A DNA stretch of 64,000 nucleotides from Canna indica (taxonomy: Eukaryota; Streptophyta; Magnoliopsida; Zingiberales; Cannaceae): NCBI GenBank assembly GCA_034359265.1, contig CP136898.1:51511501-51575500 (forward strand), written 5' to 3'. The translations under genes and the position numbers were made by a program. A model generated the notes under the pieces. That model ran no database searches. It was not told the origin of the DNA and was given only the letters and a program-made list of their open reading frames with translations. Numbering within the stretch: the stretch's first letter is position 1; the number at the start of each line of letters is the position of its first letter. Below, piece after piece: positions 1 to 9,816 of the stretch.

Positions 1-783
1 TCAATCTGTCGCTCCTACTCTCCCAACACCATCGCTCGGGCACGTGCTCCGGTCACTCCAGGCGGCAGGCGATCATTCCGGCATGGCGGCATGCTCCTTC
101 CCTCTACTCGGAGATCTCCTGTCGGCTGTCGTCCCGCATCTCGGCGTCCGCCCAGTCGCCCAATCCGTGTCGGTGTCAACTCCTGCACGGCTGCACACTC
201 CTGCGTGACTGCGTCTCTCGATCTTCGACGTCCGCGCTCGCCCAGTTCGGAGTCTGGAGTCGGCATCCCGCGTCCGGCATCTCCCACATCCCAGTAATTT
301 TAGAATTTGTTTGATTTTACTATTTGATTAATTCCATTGATTTCACTATTTTATTTTATTTTTTTATTCCAGTAATTTTTTGTATTGATGTTTGATTAAT
401 TCCATTTTTATTTATTGATTTCATTTTTTGATCCTGCTAATTTTTTGATTTAATTTCATTGCTTGATTTAATTGTTTAATTTTAGTTTGATTTAATTGCT
501 TGATTTACTTAGTTTGATTTCAATTATATTTAGTTGTTTGATTGTTATTTAATTGATTGATTGCTTGATTCCAATTAATTCTTTGATTGTTTAATTCTAA
601 TTAATTTTTATTTAATAGATATGGAGAATTATTTAAAAGAAAATTTACTTCCGGAAGTGGATCATCATCTTCGGCTAACAAAGAAGTAAATGCGAAAGTT
701 GAAGAAGAGAACCATAGCTCAAAAAGACTGTATGACATTTGAGAGTCTGCCCCCCTCCAATTTGATTTCTGGCTCCGCCACTG
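1..783 (+). mobile_element. Right part of a hAT-like deletion derivative
   Basis: The first 300 bases are GC-rich and are followed by a T-rich, intron-like tract (300-620) ending in an AG acceptor just before an ATG at 621. A short transposase N-terminus follows, and the block ends at 783 with GGCTCCGCCACTG, the reverse complement of a CAGTGGCGGAGCC-type terminus common on plant hAT elements. The order 5' UTR, intron, first codons, then the terminal repeat suggests an internally deleted copy. The left end lies outside the window, so the 8-bp target duplication (expected copy TCAACATG at 784) cannot be tested. The family is inferred from these features only. Confidence 0.45.
621..741 (+). pseudogene. 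hAT transposase N-terminal remnant (zinc finger MYM/TTF-type)
   Basis: From the ATG at 621 the frame reads MENYLKEN and soon stops. One base further along, the frame from 635 reads FKRKFTSGSGSSSSANKE and continues in a Lys/Glu-rich stretch to a stop near 741. A Met-Glu-x-Phe-Phe-Lys-Arg-Lys start followed by a Ser run is typical of plant hAT transposases annotated as zinc finger MYM-type 1-like. A single-base deletion near 634 would explain the frame change. The rest of the transposase (TTF finger, DDE core, dimerisation region) is absent, so the piece is not functional. Confidence 0.45.
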
Positions 784-1378
784 TCAACATGGTACTCTGA
801 ACTCATGGTACAATACAAGTTTTGAGTATAATCTGATTCCAAGTTTCAATATGGTTGGATTTTAAATTCAAAACTTAGGAATCGATCTTATAATAGAAAA
901 GGATTCTAGTATCATGGAAAATACATGTAATCCTGAAAATTTTTATATTCTGAAGAAGGATTGGTAAATTTTCAAAACCGAAAATTAAAAAAAAAAGTTG
1001 AAAATTTGATTTTTACCCTCTCATATTTTTGGGCAAAGATCTTTAACACTAAAAAAATTTTAATAACTTTTTTATTAAAAGTTTTTAACACTATTTTTTT
1101 TATTAAAAATCATTTTTAAATATTTTTTAAGCTTTTAAAGGATTTCAGATCAAAGTCTTTAAAAAGTTTTGGAGTAAATTGCTTATTTCCTTTTATTGAG
1201 TAAATAGCGGAGGACATTGCATAGTTGTACAACAGAAACCTTCGCAATGGCCCACACGCAGAACCAACTCCAGAGTGTCACTTTTTTTATGCCTACCTTT
1301 TTGAATGTAAATGAATTGGGGCTAGTTGTATTGCTGCTCTTAAATGGCTTTCTAGGACCAAAGTTTGAAGGCTGTAAG
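784..1378. other. AT-rich stretch with no recognisable gene
   Basis: Mostly AT-rich, with homopolymer runs around 980-1110. I see no long frame, no protein similarity and no clear repeat structure. It is probably decayed flank between the two DNA-transposon ends on either side. Confidence 0.4.
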
Positions 1379-1570
1379 TAGGGGTGAGCAAAATCCGAAT
1401 CGATTCGAATTGATTTGAAAAAAATCGATCCAAAAATCAATTCGGAGCGAATTATTTGGATGAATCATATCAGGTCATGTTTGATTTTTTGAGGGGTTTA
1501 TACCCCTAATCCGAGTCGGGTCGAGAAAAAATCTTGATATATTTGACCCGACCTGAATTCTATTATGTAT
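1379..1570 (+). mobile_element. Left end of a hAT-like MITE, truncated
   Basis: The sequence opens with TAGGGGTGAGCA followed by reiterated AATCGATTCGAAT-like motifs. This is the same style of terminus as the complete hAT-like elements at 37,059 and 45,257. The flanking 8-mer is GCTGTAAG. No matching right end is found before the Tat LTR begins near 1630. A similar right end (ending GCTCACCCATA) lies near 35,099, but the flanking 8-mers do not match. Confidence 0.45.
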
Positions 1571-1629
1571 ATATATATACTCGGTGTCTCTCCTGGTCAG
1601 GTGCAACTTTAGTGAGGCAGACAATGACC

Positions 1630-2220
1630 GGCAAAAGACACTCCAACACTCAAGTTAGTAGGTCTCCAAGGTGGAGGTAATGAAGATGAAACTTAGGTTA
1701 CTTGAGGCGTGTCATCTCTGTATTTATTGTAGGTGGATGTGATGATGTTGCGGTAATCTCACGAGGATATTGCTAAAAATGGGTCGAGATTGATCTCGGA
1801 GATAGTGAGTCTGTAATGGCATATTCCTTGTGACAAGGAAAGACGTGGATATTTTTGTATGGCCGGGTGGAGCCCTCATGCAGAGCCATTCAGTTTGGCT
1901 CGAGTCATGTCTAAGAGTATGGTCGGGTGGAGCCGTATGGTATTGGCTCGATTTGGGGTGTAGGGCACTGGTGGGTCTAATCCGACCGGTCCCAATAGCA
2001 CTAGTCCAGTCCATAGCCTCTGAGCTCGGTCAGAGTCTGGAGGACTGCGTGTCGAGTTCTAAGTGATGCAGGCTTACATCCTCGGCTGACCAAAAAGATG
2101 TTGGTTGGGTCATTGTCACGTACAGGGTGTGAGACCTCTTATGCGACTCTTCTTATCCGGGCTGGATGTGATATTTATGTGGAAGAGGAGGGTGCTATTT
2201 CGGATGTTTGCCACATGTAT
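1630..2220 (-). repeat. 3' LTR of the outer Tat element (left edge)
   Basis: On the minus strand this ends ...GGAGTGTCTTTTGC near 1631, matching the LTR end at 31,190. It aligns with the LTR piece at 31,190-31,550 in the same orientation, and with those at 12,573-12,793 and 29,752-30,142 in the opposite orientation. The LTR start near 2220 is a guess based on where the copies stay alignable; no clean TG boundary or polypurine tract could be fixed. Confidence 0.55.
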
Positions 2221-2369
2221 GGTAGATATAGCTTGACGGGAAAGAAATTATGAGTAAAGATCCGGTAGATCATTTTGAGGCATTTTGAACGCCAGCGATG
2301 AACTAACAGGACGTGATTTTGCCCGTGAATAAATGAGACTGCCCAACGGAGCAACGATTTTGTTTTGTG

Positions 2370-2950
2370 TCTATAAATAGTCCCCCGTATGTGGCGTACA
2401 TTGGAAATCATAGAGTGGGAGGTCTCGAATATCACCACCCCTCCAGGGGTCGTTTTCGACTTGTTGGAGAATGGTTCACCAATCAACATGGGTTTGTACC
2501 ATCGGACTTAAAAATGAGGGCAAGAGGCGGGGTTCTGGTTGTGGGTCTGTACCATTGGGCTTACAGCAAAGAAGTCCCTGTGGTACATGCGCCGGGGGAG
2601 GCGTTATGCTCTTGGTCGGCTAGAATCGTGTCCATGATTCTGGGTTTGTGGAGCCGGGGCTTTCACTCCTCTCCTCCTTCCCCTTCAAATCCCGAGTTGT
2701 GGGATGGTTCCATCAGCGGGTCTGTATGTGGGGTCAAATCCTGGTAACAGGACTGTTGGTCAAGATTTTCGCTTGCAGGGCTCCAGAAAGGAGTACCTTT
2801 TTTTTTGTTATGCTCCATGTGAGATGTACCTTTATGGCTTGTTTTCTCATTTGTAAGATGTCATTCATGGGTTTGCAAGTATAACTATTCCCTTTGTGAG
2901 ACTTTATGAATGAAAGCATGAGTTTCTATATTTTACCCTTGCTACATTTT
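2370..2950 (-). other. Conserved 3' non-coding region of the Tat element with an antisense TATA motif
   Basis: This region between LTR and 3' UTR repeats is matched in the opposite-strand copy at 29,180-29,720. It contains CTATAAATAG on the plus strand at about 2371, antisense to the element, and the same motif is kept (as CTATTTATAG) at about 29,599. The 126-codon plus-strand frame from 2367 crosses the region but resembles nothing I know, so I do not call it a gene. Tat-lineage elements are known to carry antisense ORFs in this region. Confidence 0.4.
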
Positions 2951-2989
2951 TGTTGAGTTTGCTTGGTCTTTCCGTTGATATTTTACCCT

Positions 2990-3483
2990 GAGCTAAAGGC
3001 CGCATTTAGGGTTGAGGACCATGCTCGGTGAAAATCAAACTCGTAAGAAGCGCTCTTTATGGCCGTGTTGCACATTTAGAGCGTGTCAGACTAAGCCAGA
3101 GGACGCATTTAGGGTCGAGGACTAAACTCGGTGAAAATTGAGCTCGCAAGAAGTGCGCTTAGGGTCATGTTGCTCATTTAGAGTGTGTTGGGTTGAGCCG
3201 AAGGCCACATTTAGGACTGATTACCAGACTCGGTGAAAACCAAGCTCGCGAGAAGCGCGCTTGGGGTCGTCGGGGCGTAGGAGCCCGTAATAGGCATTGA
3301 GGCCGACAAGCCAGACCGGCAAAAATCAAGCTCTGGTCGTTGTTGGAATTCGAGTGTAGCGCTTAGGCCGATGGATTAGGCTGGTGGAAACCAAGTCCCG
3401 ATTGCTATTGAGGCTCGTGATGCCGAGGATAGAGGCGTTGGGCCAAGGAGGGATGGTGTGTCACACGGATCGACGGTCGTTGT
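2990..3483 (-). repeat. Tandem repeats of about 102 bp in the Tat 3' UTR
   Basis: At least three diverged units carry a shared core (CTCGGTGAAAATCAA, then GAAGCGCGCTT). The GCGC cores lie at about 3050, 3155 and 3257, giving a period of 102-105 bp. The opposite-strand Tat copy has the same arrangement with cores at 28,539, 28,641 and 28,743. Tandem repeats between pol and the 3' LTR are a known trait of the Tat lineage. The array is cut at 3483 by the Sirevirus insertion and resumes in homologous sequence at 11,394. Confidence 0.65.
3479..3483. repeat. Target site duplication GTTGT, left copy
   Basis: GTTGT directly precedes TGTTGG of the 5' LTR. The identical 5-mer follows the 3' LTR at 11,389-11,393. 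A perfect 5-bp duplication supports a single, un-rearranged insertion into the Tat 3' UTR. Confidence 0.9.
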
Positions 3484-3829
3484 TGTTGGCTTTAGGTTTT
3501 CAACCTTAGCCTTAATCTCGATCTTGATGGTTTTGATGATAACAAACATGAAACTAATGATTTCATTGAGAATATCTTTCAGGTTCCATATCGACTAGTG
3601 TTCGATGTCCTCGATCGGATAAATCGGAGAAATCGCGAAATCAGAAGGACATTGATCGTTGCGCTCGGGTTCGTCGTGGAAGTTTCTCGAAGATCGAAGA
3701 GTGCACCAAAGTTGCTTGGATGAGTCCAAAGATCAAGTCAAAATCTCTCCAAGATGATGCTCGTTGAAAGCCGAAACCCGGAAATGAAGCGAGGAAGAAA
3801 TAGGCTGAAGAAATAACATTCAGCCTACG

Positions 3830-4215
3830 TTCGATCGACCGGTCGGTTGACCGACCAAAGGTAAAAAGGGAGCAGAGCTACTTCGGTCGACCGATGGAAG
3901 CCCAAAATGGGCAGTAGCTCGGGCGGTTGGCCCGTCGGTCGACCGACCTACTGATTCCCGTGACGCAAGATCATGTCGGTCGACTGACGGGTCAACCGAA
4001 TGGTGAAAGAATCGGGCCGAGGCTGGCGGTCGACCAATCGATCAACCGACTTGCATATGAGCCGCAATGCAATATCGCGTTCGTCGATTGATGGGTCGAC
4101 CGAAGATCACGGATCGCGTGATCTGCGTTTGGCGATCGACTAGTCAGTCGATCGACCATAGGGTAAACAGAAGCGGTCGAATGACCGGTCGACCGATGCT
4201 TCGACCGGCGCTTCG
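3830..4215. repeat. Palindrome-rich GGTCGACC cluster upstream of the LTR TATA box
   Basis: Many copies of self-complementary or near self-complementary words built from CGGTCGACCG occur in about 385 bp, some degraded by C-to-T and G-to-A changes. The same cluster occurs just before the TATA motif in nearly every Sirevirus LTR of the window (10,160-10,560; 32,400-32,610; 50,040-50,180; 54,675-54,890, and reversed at 14,280-14,340, 15,150-15,270, 20,110-20,200, 21,860-21,990, 22,820-22,970, 58,480-58,570). Palindromic cis-regions have been reported for maize Sirevirus LTRs. Confidence 0.85.
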
Positions 4216-4272
4216 ACCGGCGACCTGTAACGGATAGTTTTCTATCCATTGAATGTCGTTTCTTCACCTAGG

Positions 4273-4280
4273 TATAAATA
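4273..4280 (+). promoter_or_regulatory. TATA box of the 5' LTR
   Basis: TATAAATA in the context CTAGGTATAAATACACC sits just downstream of the palindrome cluster, where an LTR promoter is expected. The 3' LTR copy is at 10,606-10,613. Confidence 0.65.
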
Positions 4281-5058
4281 CACCCAGGTATGATTCATTT
4301 GATGCTTCTTCCTTGATTCCCACAATGATTATTGAGCATCTAGAAGGAAGATTCGAGCCTTCCAAAAAGTGATTGCAGCGCGCCCTATTCCTCTGTCGAG
4401 TTCTTCTTCAAGCGCCGCCTACTGTTGCCTCAACTCTGAAACTGTTCAAGCTTCACGACTTGACGAGTTGGAGGATTCAAGGCTTGGAAAAGAGCACGAA
4501 CACTTGGTTTCACTTTTAGCTCTTTCCGTTGTATTTTTAATTGTTAATTGTTTCTTAAATTTGTGTTTGCGAAGACCTGGGTGTTAGGTCTTGTTGTGTG
4601 AAGTGGTATCCTTGGTGAAAAGGAGTAAAGCCACTTGTGTAAACTTAGCGTTTACTAGGATTAGTTTTAGTTGTCCCTTAGGTTGAGGTGGGAAAGAGCT
4701 CTCGGTAGGAAGGCGGGATACTTCCGGGTGTGGAAGTGCCTTCGGTTGGAGAGCGGAGTCTTTCCGGGAAAAAATCCTCGTTGTAAGGGAAACTAATTAA
4801 TCTAGTAAAATCTAGTTTGAAAATCCTAAGCGGGGTGCTTAGGTAGTGGAGTAGGCATTGGGGCCGATCCACTATAAATATCGTGTTTGCATTATTTTAA
4901 TTGTGTGTGCTTAATTGCTATATCTTGCTTCCGCATTCCATCGCATAATTGCATCTTGCCTAATCGAGTTAAGTAAACGATTAAAATTGAATTTAGGTGA
5001 ATCGTTTAGTAAACTCACTATTCACCCCCCCCTATAGTGTCGCCATTTCGCTAACAAT

Positions 5059-5075
5059 TGGTATCAAAGCAAGGT
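5059..5075 (+). other. Primer binding site (initiator tRNA-Met)
   Basis: TGGTATCAAAGCAAGG starts two bases after the LTR end and matches the usual plant copia PBS TGGTATCAGAGC with one change. It primes minus-strand DNA synthesis from the 3' end of initiator methionine tRNA. Confidence 0.85.
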
Positions 5076-5125
5076 TCGTAGCTTGAGATTTCACCATCTC
5101 GCCTACACCTAGTCTCGATCTTGAA

Positions 5126-6526
5126 ATGGCTCTAGAGTCGGTAGCGTCTAGACCTCCTAGGTTCGATGAGTTAAACTTTGGTCTTTGGAAAGGAAGAATG
5201 TATACATTCTTAAAGACTCAAGGTTTAGGTGTTTTTAATATGATAAAATCAAAATACATAGAATCTAAGGAAAAAATGGATGCATGGACCCAAGAACAAA
5301 TTTGCATGTTTGAGTTAAATGCTAAAGCTACAAATTGTTTATTTTGTTCTTTGGATGATAAGATTTTTGAAAAGATCATGTATTGCACTTCTGTTTTCGA
5401 TATTTGGGCTACTTTAAATATGCTTTATAATTATGCAAAAACCGAAGAGCTCAAAACATTTGATGAGGGGAGTGATGACAATTGTCATCCACCCACTACT
5501 AACATGATTTTTAAAGCCCACAGTGTCTCTAGTTATAAGAGCACAAGAAATCGAAAAAGAAAGGTGATTTGCCATGTGTGCCAAGAGAAAGGGCATGTAA
5601 GGAAGAATTGCCCTAACATGAAGAACGAGGCAAAGAAGAGATCAAATGCTTTCACATCATCATCATACTCGAATGAAGCATCCTCTTCCCATGGCTATGA
5701 AGAAAATTCAAAAGATTGCCTCATGAATACTAATGATGAGGTACACTCTTCTTCCTCTAGTCATAATAATAAAAAGTGTAGTACTAATTCTTCTAATTCT
5801 CATGATTTTCTTTATGATGAATTGATGGAAGAATATAAAAGCATGTATACCTTGCTTGTTAGAAAAAATAAAGAAAATAGAAAAATCAAGAAAGAAAACT
5901 TGAAGCTTGTAAATCATGTGCATGAGTTGAAGAGTGAAAATGAAAAATTGAAAACTAGCATGATTGATACTTGCCATGATACATTAACTCTAGAAGTTAT
6001 TGACTTGAAACTTAAAAATGAAAATTTAAAGAATGAAAATAGTATGATGAAATCTCAATTGTATGCTATTCACAAATCCATGAGTGATTTGAAAAATGAG
6101 ATTGTATTCTTAAATAGGAAAATAAATGATTTATCAAATGCATCTTCCTTTAAGAACTCTAGAAATAAATATGCTTGTGTAAAGAATGCTAATATTCATC
6201 ATCATTCTCATGTCAAGCATTCCTCATTTAAACCTCATATTCAAAAGAAGAATGTATCTTTTAAGAATGCTCATGCTCAATCTAGTTCAAATGACAAGCA
6301 CTCTAAAGATAAATCTCATGTCCATAATAAAAACAAGAAGAAATTTAATGGATATTATTTTTGTTGTGGTGTTTATGGGCATGCTATACATGAGTGTGCT
6401 TTTAAAATGAACCCAAGTGTTGTAAAAATACTTTGGGTAGCTAAGCCCACTAACCCCCAAGGACCCAAAGCCATTTGGGTACCAAAAATTTCTTCTCTTA
6501 TAGGGGGAGTCACCACACAAGGGTAA
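5126..6526 (+). CDS. gag: Gag polyprotein of a gag-only Sirevirus (466 aa)
   Basis: An uninterrupted 466-codon frame starts at the first ATG after the primer binding site (50 bp downstream). The N-terminus (FDELNFGLWKGRMYTFLK) matches the start of copia Gag/UBN2 domains. The UBN2 core looks shortened: only about 100 residues precede a linker and the zinc knuckle CHVCQEKGHVRKNC (C149, C152, H157, C162). Residues about 234-338 form a Lys/Glu/Asn-rich coiled coil. A second knuckle near the C-terminus has lost its first cysteine (YFCCGVYGHAIHEC); the related minus-strand gag keeps CLCCGMHEHMVWDC. The frame ends just after IWVPK, where an autonomous Sirevirus continues into pol. It probably assembles capsid-like particles and binds element RNA. 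I saw no internal stop, so it may still be expressed. Confidence 0.85.
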   Translation: MALESVASRPPRFDELNFGLWKGRMYTFLKTQGLGVFNMIKSKYIESKEKMDAWTQEQICMFELNAKATNCLFCSLDDKIFEKIMYCTSVFDIWATLNMLYNYAKTEELKTFDEGSDDNCHPPTTNMIFKAHSVSSYKSTRNRKRKVICHVCQEKGHVRKNCPNMKNEAKKRSNAFTSSSYSNEASSSHGYEENSKDCLMNTNDEVHSSSSSHNNKKCSTNSSNSHDFLYDELMEEYKSMYTLLVRKNKENRKIKKENLKLVNHVHELKSENEKLKTSMIDTCHDTLTLEVIDLKLKNENLKNENSMMKSQLYAIHKSMSDLKNEIVFLNRKINDLSNASSFKNSRNKYACVKNANIHHHSHVKHSSFKPHIQKKNVSFKNAHAQSSSNDKHSKDKSHVHNKNKKKFNGYYFCCGVYGHAIHECAFKMNPSVVKILWVAKPTNPQGPKAIWVPKISSLIGGVTTQG

Positions 6527-9500
6527 AGAGAATTGAAGAGTTGAAGTTGACCAATTAGTTGAAGGAATGATCCCTACATGGTTGCAACTTCAAAGTCTTC
6601 ATCTACACTAGATGCCTATGGTAAATTTGGTATCAAACTCTTTGGTATCATCTCCTTACTTGGATTTGCTTTATTTAAGTTGGAGTCATGATACATGCTT
6701 TAAATTGATTGTTTTCCCCGCTCTTGCAAAAGATTCTGTTTCAAAAATGTTTTTTGATTTTTGATTTCCCGGTCTCTTCGGAGACCCAGGTGGCCTGTAA
6801 TGGGCCTAAGCGACCTTGCGGTTCTAAATCGTAGGCACATTGTGGCCTTTCGGTTTTCAACCAATATGAAGGGTTGGAGATCATGCTTTCAAATATTATC
6901 TTTGTGGTATCTAAAAATTCGTTTTGGTATGACTAGATTTCATTTAAAACAAATTTTAAACTATTTAGCAAAGTAAATTTTTATAATTATATTTGATGCT
7001 TCTCTTTGCTTTTTGGTTTGATTATCTTGCTAAATAGCTAGGTTTTTCACTAAAATATTAGTGTAGCTTACTTGCAACTTATAAGTATTTAAGGAAGGCT
7101 AATGACTAGGAAGAAAGATATTAGTTTGGCTAAATTTTCATGAATTAGGTATAACTTCTATTATTTCAAAATCTTAGTGTTATACCTCAATGCTTAGGCT
7201 TAAACTATGTCTCTATACTTATGATTAAATTTGCATGTCAAATTCTTGATTTCTCATGAGTAGGTAGAATCTTAGCACTTAGGTAAATTTCATTAAATGA
7301 AACTTGCTCTAGGTTGATACTTGTTATTAGAGACATTTCTTTAAGACCAAACTAGTTAAACTTGTTTAGGGACCTTATGCCTCAAATTAATGGTTCACAT
7401 CTTGATCCCTTAGATTCATTTTGAAATCATGGTATCCATTTTAAAATGAATCTTAACTATCTAGCTTAGGTTAAAGTTTTTAAATGTAAAATTTGTTTTG
7501 AACCTTGCTATTTAGCATGTTAGCTTGCTAGTAGTCATAGTATTTCATTATAATACTAATGATGTCTACTTGCAAGTGATAAAAATTTGGAAAGATATGC
7601 TATCTAAAAGAAAATGAAAAAGAAAATGAAAAAGTTGGGCAAATTTTCTAGAAAAATGTATGAATTTTATTTTGCAAAAATTTTGAAAAATGAATTGAAT
7701 TTTCATGTTTAATGATGTCTCTATGCTCATGATTGATTATGCATGATGAATATTTGATCTTTCATGAGTAGAAAATAATTTGATAAATTAGGCAAATTTC
7801 ATGATAATCTTGATTAAATGAAACTTGCTCTAGGTTAAAATTCTTGTTAGAGACCTCATTTTACGTTAAAATTTGATTAACATGTTTAGATACACATATC
7901 ACATAAGTCTAGAAAGTTAAAATTGAAAATTCTTATCTAGATGAACAATATGATATCTATATCACTTTAGGGGACTTAAGCTTGAAAAGCTTGGTCCAAG
8001 TCAACAAACCACAATTGGTATCAATTGACTTTGTCATTTCATTTTAAGTCCAAATCTTCATAAACATATTTAGGAATAGGTATGACATATTTTCATGCAC
8101 TTAGAGTGAACAATTCATATGGATATGGATAAAATGACAATAGATGTCAATTCATGATTACCTCTTATGAACCTAGTTGACCCAAGTCAACAAGTTGACT
8201 TAAATGTGTCATTTTCAATCCATATTTGAGAAACATGTTTAGATTTGCTCATGTTAGGTATCCATAGGTGTAAATTTGAAAAATCATGAGTAAATGTTAA
8301 GATTGAAATTTAGCAAGTTTCATAAAAACTAGTTTAGTTTTGAATGAAACCATGCTAGGTTGATATCTTGACTTAAGGAAATAATTTTCAGTCCAAACTT
8401 GACATATACTATTTACATAACCATCATGTGGTGTCATGAAAGTTTGAATGAAAATTGAAGAAGTTTTAAGAAAAACTGAATTTTACAAAAATACCACTTC
8501 AATCTACATTTGGTATCAAATTTCAGTTATTTTTAGAAAAAGATAGAAAAATCTTTTTTAAATGATTCTTGAAACTGCACATTCACTGATAAATCTAGTT
8601 TCTTAAGTAAAAATTTCAAAATATTTCATCAAGAATCTAATTTATAATGAAATTTTGAAGTTGGATCTCAAAACACAAAGTATCATCTTTTTTTGGAATT
8701 CAATCTTTCCGATACTTTGATCTTTCTTCAAAAACTTCAAATGAAAACTTATATATACCATTTTGATTATGTTTCTAATATCATTCACACAATTTCTTGA
8801 ATAAAATTATTCATAGGAATGATTTTGAATTCTTGAATGATAGCTAGAAACTACATTTGATATGTTTTAATTAGAATCAATATAGGATAAAAAATAGACT
8901 TTGATTTTTAAATTCATTTTAAGTTCAAATTTGTTACATGCATTTCAAATGATTATTCAACAATTGGTATCAAAATTTTCATTCAACAATTGGTATCAAA
9001 AAATTTCAGTCAATAATTGGTATAAAAAAATTTCATCCAACAAATTAGTATTTCAAATCTTGAAGTATAGGTTGACCTAAGTCAACAAAATAACTTAAAA
9101 AATCTCATATTGAGCCCAAACTTGATTCATAGACTTATTTCATCTCATGTTAGATGTCCAAATGCCTAAGTTTGAGAAAACATGAGTAGATAGCAAATCT
9201 TGAGACTTAGCACTTTCATTGTTTTCATGCTTATTTCGAATGAAAACGTGCTAAGTTCCAATTTAGATCAAATGACATTAGTTTCACTTCAAACTTGATA
9301 TACATGATTTAAATGACCATATCTTGATATATTGAAAAGTTTGAATGAAAACAAAAATGTCATGAAAAAGATGAACTACAACATTGGTATCAATTGAGTG
9401 CATACATGATTTAGACTTGAATTGTATATATCATTTCTTACATATCATGTATGATTTAATTTTCCTATTCAGTTGGTGTTTTCCATCCCTTAGTTGAGAT

Positions 9501-9590
9501 TTTCATGCTTCATGAAAAATAATTTTAGAAGTTTCAACTTCATGATAAAAATGTGTTCTTCATATATCCCTTTGATTAGATAGACCTTTC
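6527..9590. other. AT-rich non-coding interior replacing pol
   Basis: About 3 kb between gag and the purine tracts has no frame above 75 codons with any pol motif. I looked for and did not find copia integrase, RT (YVDD) or RNase H motifs. The stretch holds loose repeats such as CATGAGTAG/TGAAACTTGCTCTAGGTT (about 7250-7310, 7760-7830, 8340) and CAATTGGTATCAAAA (about 8958-9030). The repeated structure suggests a filled-in or amplified non-coding segment. Confidence 0.7.
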
Positions 9591-9816
9591 TTGCCCTTTT
9601 TGATTGATGTCAAAATGGGGAGATGAGTATGGATAAAGGGGGATAAGTATATAAGAAAAAGGGGAAAAAAAATATAGGAAATCCATGCATATAAATAGGT
9701 GGAGTTTATCTTATAGATATGCATGTTGATAGGGGGAGAAATCCCTTAGTTGATATCCTTATGCTTTAATGATATATTTTCTTAAGGATGTTTGTCATCA
9801 TCAAAAAGGGGGAGAT
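9590..9816 (+). other. Multiplied polypurine tracts before the 3' LTR
   Basis: The tract abutting the 3' LTR reads AAAAAGGGGGAGAT (9803-9816). Related purine runs occur upstream: AAAATGGGGAGATGAG near 9613, AAGGGGGATAAG near 9637, AAAAAGGGGAAAA near 9657 and ATAGGGGGAGAAA near 9730. Repeated copies of the polypurine tract are a known Sirevirus signature. The last copy primes plus-strand DNA synthesis. Confidence 0.8.

Larger units (their letters stand above)
3484..5056 (+). repeat. 5' LTR of the gag-only Sirevirus
   Basis: The LTR is 1573 bp. Its left third carries a dense cluster of TCGGTCGACCGA-type palindromes (about 3830-4210), followed by TATAAATA at 4273-4280 and a long R/U5 section. 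It differs from the 3' LTR by scattered substitutions and small indels, mostly in the palindromic part (for example an extra GGTCGGTTGACC near 3842). Confidence 0.9.

Noticed and set aside
2367..2747. 126-codon plus-strand frame after a TATA-like motif
   Set aside because: No recognisable domain, and the inverted Tat copy does not keep a comparable frame. Kept only as an antisense-promoter observation.
3842..4210. Regularly repeated GGTCGACCG words as a possible CRISPR array
   Set aside because: There are no uniform repeats with unique spacers, the words overlap, and the setting is a plant LTR promoter.
3484..5056. LTR frames (for example 4369-4584) as host genes
   Set aside because: They recur in the other LTR copies, lie downstream of the LTR TATA box and show no protein similarity.
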